The notes beneath the pieces are model-generated. The model did not search any database. It was not told the origin of the DNA and saw nothing but the letters and a program-made list of their open reading frames with translations. Shown piece by piece: positions 4,426 to 6,894 of a stretch of 6,894 bases of DNA. This DNA is from Alkaliphilus sp. (GTDB lineage Bacteria; Bacillota; Clostridia; Peptostreptococcales; Thermotaleaceae): contig JAGXRU010000093.1 of the NCBI GenBank assembly GCA_018335765.1, positions 1 to 6,894 of the forward strand. The letters run 5' to 3'. Position numbers and translations under genes: made by a program. Numbering within the stretch: the first letter of the stretch is position 1; the number at the start of each line of letters is the position of its first letter.

Positions 4426-4454
4426 AAGAAGTGAGAGATCACTTCTTTTTTTTT
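4426..4454 (+). terminator. Intrinsic terminator of the rpsF-ssb-rpsR operon
   Basis: AAGAAGTG (4426-4433) pairs perfectly with CACTTCTT (4440-4447) around the loop AGAGAT, and the plus strand continues in an unbroken run of T to 4454. It begins six bases after the rpsR stop codon and separates the operon from metG. Confidence 0.9.
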
Positions 4455-4465
4455 GTTTTTGAATG

Positions 4466-4474
4466 TGGTATACT
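4466..4474 (+). promoter_or_regulatory. Probable extended -10 promoter of metG
   Basis: TGGTATACT (4466-4474) is a TGn extended -10 with TATACT as the hexamer. The position 17 bases upstream falls in the T run of the rpsR terminator (TTTTTT, 4446-4451), a poor -35, so the extended -10 would have to carry it. The start site would be near 4481, with a leader of about 48 bases: too short for a T-box, and no other riboswitch is seen. Confidence 0.5.
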
Positions 4475-4528
4475 TCAAAGCATTAATTGAAAAAATTTAA
4501 TAAGGAGATTAACAAGGAGGAAAAAATT

Positions 4529-6445
4529 ATGAGTAAAGGAACCTATTACATTACAACACCTATTTATTATCCAAGTTCGAAGCTTCACATTGGACATACC
4601 TATACTACGGTAGCTGCCGATGCCATGGCAAGATTTAAGCGTCTAACCGGGTATGATGTAAAATTTCTAACCGGTACTGATGAGCATGGACAAAAGCTAC
4701 AGATGGCTGCGCAAGAAAAGGGAATGCAACCAAAGGAATATATTGATGAAATCGTTGTAGGTATAAAGAAACTGTGGGAAACCCTCGAAATCTCCTATGA
4801 TATATTTATCAGAACAACGGATGATTATCATAAAAGAAGAGTACAGAAGATCTTTCAAAAACTATATGACAAGGGAGATATCTATAAGGGAGAATACAAG
4901 GGCTGGTACTGTACTCCCTGCGAGGCATTTTGGACAGAGAGCCAGATAGTTGAGGGGAAGTGCCCTGATTGTTCAAGATCTGTGGAGATGACAAAGGAAG
5001 AAGCTTATTTCTTTAGGCTTTCAAAATATCAAGGTGAACTTTTAAAACTTTTCGAAGAAAACCCTGAATTTTTAGAGCCAGTTTCCAGAAAAAATGAAAT
5101 GGTGAATAATTTTCTAAGACCAGGTCTGGAAGATCTATGCATATCAAGGACTAGCTTCGATTGGGGAATACCGGTTCCGATAGATGAAAAACATGTTATC
5201 TATGTATGGTTAGATGCCCTTTCAAATTATGCTACAGCTCTTGGATTTCCTGAGGACGTGGAGGGAGATTATAAAAAATATTGGCCTGCTGATGTGCATT
5301 TGGTAGGGAAGGAAATAGTGCGTTTTCATACCATCATTTGGCCTGCCATGCTGCTGGCTTTAGGAGAGCCTGTTCCTAAGAAGGTGTTTGGACATGGGTG
5401 GATACTTTTAGAAGGCGGTAAAATGTCAAAATCCAAAGGTAATGTGGTTGATCCTGTAGTATTGGCAGAAAGATATGGTGTAGATGCCCTGAAGTATTTT
5501 CTGTTGAGAGAATATTCCTTTGGACAAGACGGCGTATTCACCAATGAAGTTTTGTTAAATCGCATAAATTCTGATTTAGCCAATGACTTAGGAAACTTAG
5601 TGAGTCGAACCATAGCCATGATAGATAAATATAATGGAGGAATAATCCCTAAACCGAAACAAGAGGGAGAATTTGATGAGGATTTAAAAGGAATTGCCAT
5701 CAACATATCAACAAAGCTTGAGGAACGAATGAATAAGCTTGATTATAGCAACGCACTAGAGGAAATATGGAAGCTGGTACGAAGAACAAATAAATATATC
5801 GACGAAACAGCTCCCTGGGTATTGGCTAGAGACACGGCAAATAAGGACAGATTAGATACAGTCCTATATAATCTATCTGACTCCATTAGAATTATTTCGG
5901 TTCTGATACAACCCTTTATGCATACAACAACCGGGAAAATATGGAAACAACTAGGCATAGACCATGGCGAGGGCACACAATGGGAGGATACTTTTATCTT
6001 TGGAAAATTGCCTAGTGGGGTAAAGGTTCAAAAACAGGATCCAATGTTTCCAAGAATTGACGTTGCAAAGGAATTGGAGGATTTAGAAGCCACTTTGCTT
6101 CCAAAGGAAGAAAAACTTGAGCTTAAGCCTGAAATCTCCATAGATGATTTTGCTAAGGTGGACATAAAGGTAGGTGAAGTACTCGCGTGTGAGAAGCATC
6201 CTAAAGCCGACAAATTGTTGGTATTTAAGGTTAAAATCGGACCTGAAACAAGACAGGTTGTATCTGGCATAGCTAAGCACTTTGAGCCTAAGGACTTAAT
6301 TGGAAGAAAGGTATTGGTGGTTGCCAATCTTAAACCTGTAATTCTAAGAGGCATAGAATCCAACGGAATGTTGTTGACGGCAGAGCTGGGTGATAAATTA
6401 GTGCTTCTGTCGGCAGATATTGGAACTGGTGCCAACATAAGCTAA
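4529..6445 (+). CDS. metG: Methionyl-tRNA synthetase with C-terminal tRNA-binding domain
   Basis: The start chosen is ATG at 4529, eight bases after AAGGAGG (4514-4520); a TTG at 4487 in frame would add 14 residues with no support. The product is 638 residues, the usual size for MetRS with the added domain. It charges tRNA-Met with methionine using ATP. Visible landmarks are the class I HIGH motif (20-23) after YYITTPIYYP, the TGTDEHGQK segment, a zinc knuckle C128-x2-C131 and C145-x2-C148, WLDALSNY, the KMSKS loop (298-302), the anticodon-binding helical region with DNDLGN-like SDLANDLGNLVSR and NKYIDETAPW, and an EMAPII/Trbp111-type domain from about 536 (IDDFAKVDIKVGEVL, HPKADKLL, ESNGMLL) that promotes dimerisation and tRNA binding. 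It has its own promoter and is followed by tatD 17 bases later, a common Firmicute pair. Confidence 0.97.
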   Translation: MSKGTYYITTPIYYPSSKLHIGHTYTTVAADAMARFKRLTGYDVKFLTGTDEHGQKLQMAAQEKGMQPKEYIDEIVVGIKKLWETLEISYDIFIRTTDDYHKRRVQKIFQKLYDKGDIYKGEYKGWYCTPCEAFWTESQIVEGKCPDCSRSVEMTKEEAYFFRLSKYQGELLKLFEENPEFLEPVSRKNEMVNNFLRPGLEDLCISRTSFDWGIPVPIDEKHVIYVWLDALSNYATALGFPEDVEGDYKKYWPADVHLVGKEIVRFHTIIWPAMLLALGEPVPKKVFGHGWILLEGGKMSKSKGNVVDPVVLAERYGVDALKYFLLREYSFGQDGVFTNEVLLNRINSDLANDLGNLVSRTIAMIDKYNGGIIPKPKQEGEFDEDLKGIAINISTKLEERMNKLDYSNALEEIWKLVRRTNKYIDETAPWVLARDTANKDRLDTVLYNLSDSIRIISVLIQPFMHTTTGKIWKQLGIDHGEGTQWEDTFIFGKLPSGVKVQKQDPMFPRIDVAKELEDLEATLLPKEEKLELKPEISIDDFAKVDIKVGEVLACEKHPKADKLLVFKVKIGPETRQVVSGIAKHFEPKDLIGRKVLVVANLKPVILRGIESNGMLLTAELGDKLVLLSADIGTGANIS

Positions 6446-6462
6446 GAACAGGAGGAAAAGGG

Positions 6463-6894
6463 ATGCTTTTTGATTCGCATGCCCATCTGGATGATGGGAG
6501 ATTTGATAAAGACAGAGACCAAATTATTAACAATGCTAAAAAAAATAATATAAAATATATCATGAATCCAGGTGCTAACCTTAAAACATCAGTTAGAGCC
6601 ATAGAAATATCGCAGAAATATGATATTGTCTATGCCGCTGTCGGCGTTCATCCGCATGACGTGAAGGAAATGGATGATGTTACCTTAGAACTTCTTGAAA
6701 GCTTAGCAAAAAAGCCTAAGGTCATGGCAATAGGTGAAATAGGGCTAGATTTTTATTATGACCACTCTCCGAGAGACTGTCAAAGAGAGTGGTTTCGCAA
6801 GCAGATACAACTGGCACATAGGGTAAACTTGCCAATTATTGTTCATGACAGGGATGCGAATGATGAAACTCTTAAAATACTGAAGGAAGAAAAA
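6463..6894 (+). CDS. tatD: TatD-family metal-dependent deoxyribonuclease, 3' end cut by the window
   Basis: The first 144 residues are present; the full family length is about 255, so roughly the last 110 lie beyond the window edge. The start ATG at 6463 follows AGGAGG (6450-6455) by seven bases. Metal-binding residues of the TIM-barrel amidohydrolase superfamily are visible: the HxH pair H6 and H8 in FDSHAHLDD, the loop GVHPHD (61-66), E92 in GEIGLDFYY, and H128 in PIIVHDRDA. TatD enzymes are magnesium-dependent 3'-5' exonucleases or endonucleases acting in DNA repair and RNA turnover; exact substrates differ between paralogues. The closeness to metG and lack of a terminator between them point to co-transcription. 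In many Firmicutes the next genes are rnmV and ksgA; this cannot be seen here. Confidence 0.93.
   Translation, partial: MLFDSHAHLDDGRFDKDRDQIINNAKKNNIKYIMNPGANLKTSVRAIEISQKYDIVYAAVGVHPHDVKEMDDVTLELLESLAKKPKVMAIGEIGLDFYYDHSPRDCQREWFRKQIQLAHRVNLPIIVHDRDANDETLKILKEEK

Noticed and set aside
4475..4528. T-box or SAM riboswitch before metG
   Set aside because: The leader from the predicted start is only about 48 bases and shows neither a specifier stem nor a T-box sequence.
4487..4528. TTG start giving metG 14 extra residues
   Set aside because: The extension is just the ribosome binding site read as codons; MSKGTYYITTP is the standard start.
4809..6602. Several minus-strand open frames inside metG and across the start of tatD
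   Set aside because: All are antisense to well-identified genes and lack start signals.

Overview
The window looks like a low-GC Gram-positive chromosome, most likely from the class Clostridia. The evidence is an AT-rich sequence with strong AGGAGG-type ribosome binding sites, the order rpsF-ssb-rpsR, a metG-tatD pair, a methionyl-tRNA synthetase with a C-terminal tRNA-binding domain, and a cysteine-containing (zinc-type) S18. I cannot name a genus.

The window has two halves. Bases 1 to about 3320 are an accessory stretch. It starts with a REP-like palindrome (59-83) whose edge carries a near-consensus promoter (83-111), followed at once by an intrinsic terminator (155-199); together they could make an RNA of about 80 nt with no reading frame. 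Next, on the minus strand, come three short overlapping reading frames of unknown function (1054 down to 234), each shifted +1 from the one before. They are either a coupled mini-operon or one gene broken by frameshifts. A non-coding stretch of about 400 bases (1055-1458) separates them from a divergent plus-strand gene (1459-2907). This encodes a 482-residue AlbA_2/Schlafen-type protein with an HATPase_c_4 domain and a winged helix, and its promoter is buried in a perfect 25-bp inverted repeat with extra half-sites. Directly behind it lies a piece of an IS4/IS1634-type transposase (about 2925-3279) with an internal stop codon. A 13-bp inverted repeat (1145-1157 and 3306-3318) brackets the Schlafen-type gene and the transposase piece, and related copies of its 8-base core occur only in this half.

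Bases 3320 to 6894 are ordinary core genome. A good promoter (3343-3371) and a structured leader precede rpsF (S6), ssb and rpsR (S18), which end in a strong terminator (4426-4454). A separate extended -10 promoter then serves metG (4529-6445), followed 17 nt later by tatD, which runs off the window. The core genes serve translation and DNA replication or repair: S6 and S18 form a pair in the 30S platform, SSB covers single-stranded DNA, MetRS charges initiator and elongator tRNA-Met, and TatD is a metal-dependent nuclease.

The first 58 bases hold no gene I can support. Plus frame 1 is open from the left edge to a stop at 112-114, but it runs through the REP palindrome and is not recognisable. 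The best candidates for something new are the operator-like array over the Schlafen-type promoter, the small orphan transcription unit at the left edge, and the possible mobile unit that joins the Schlafen-type gene to IS debris.
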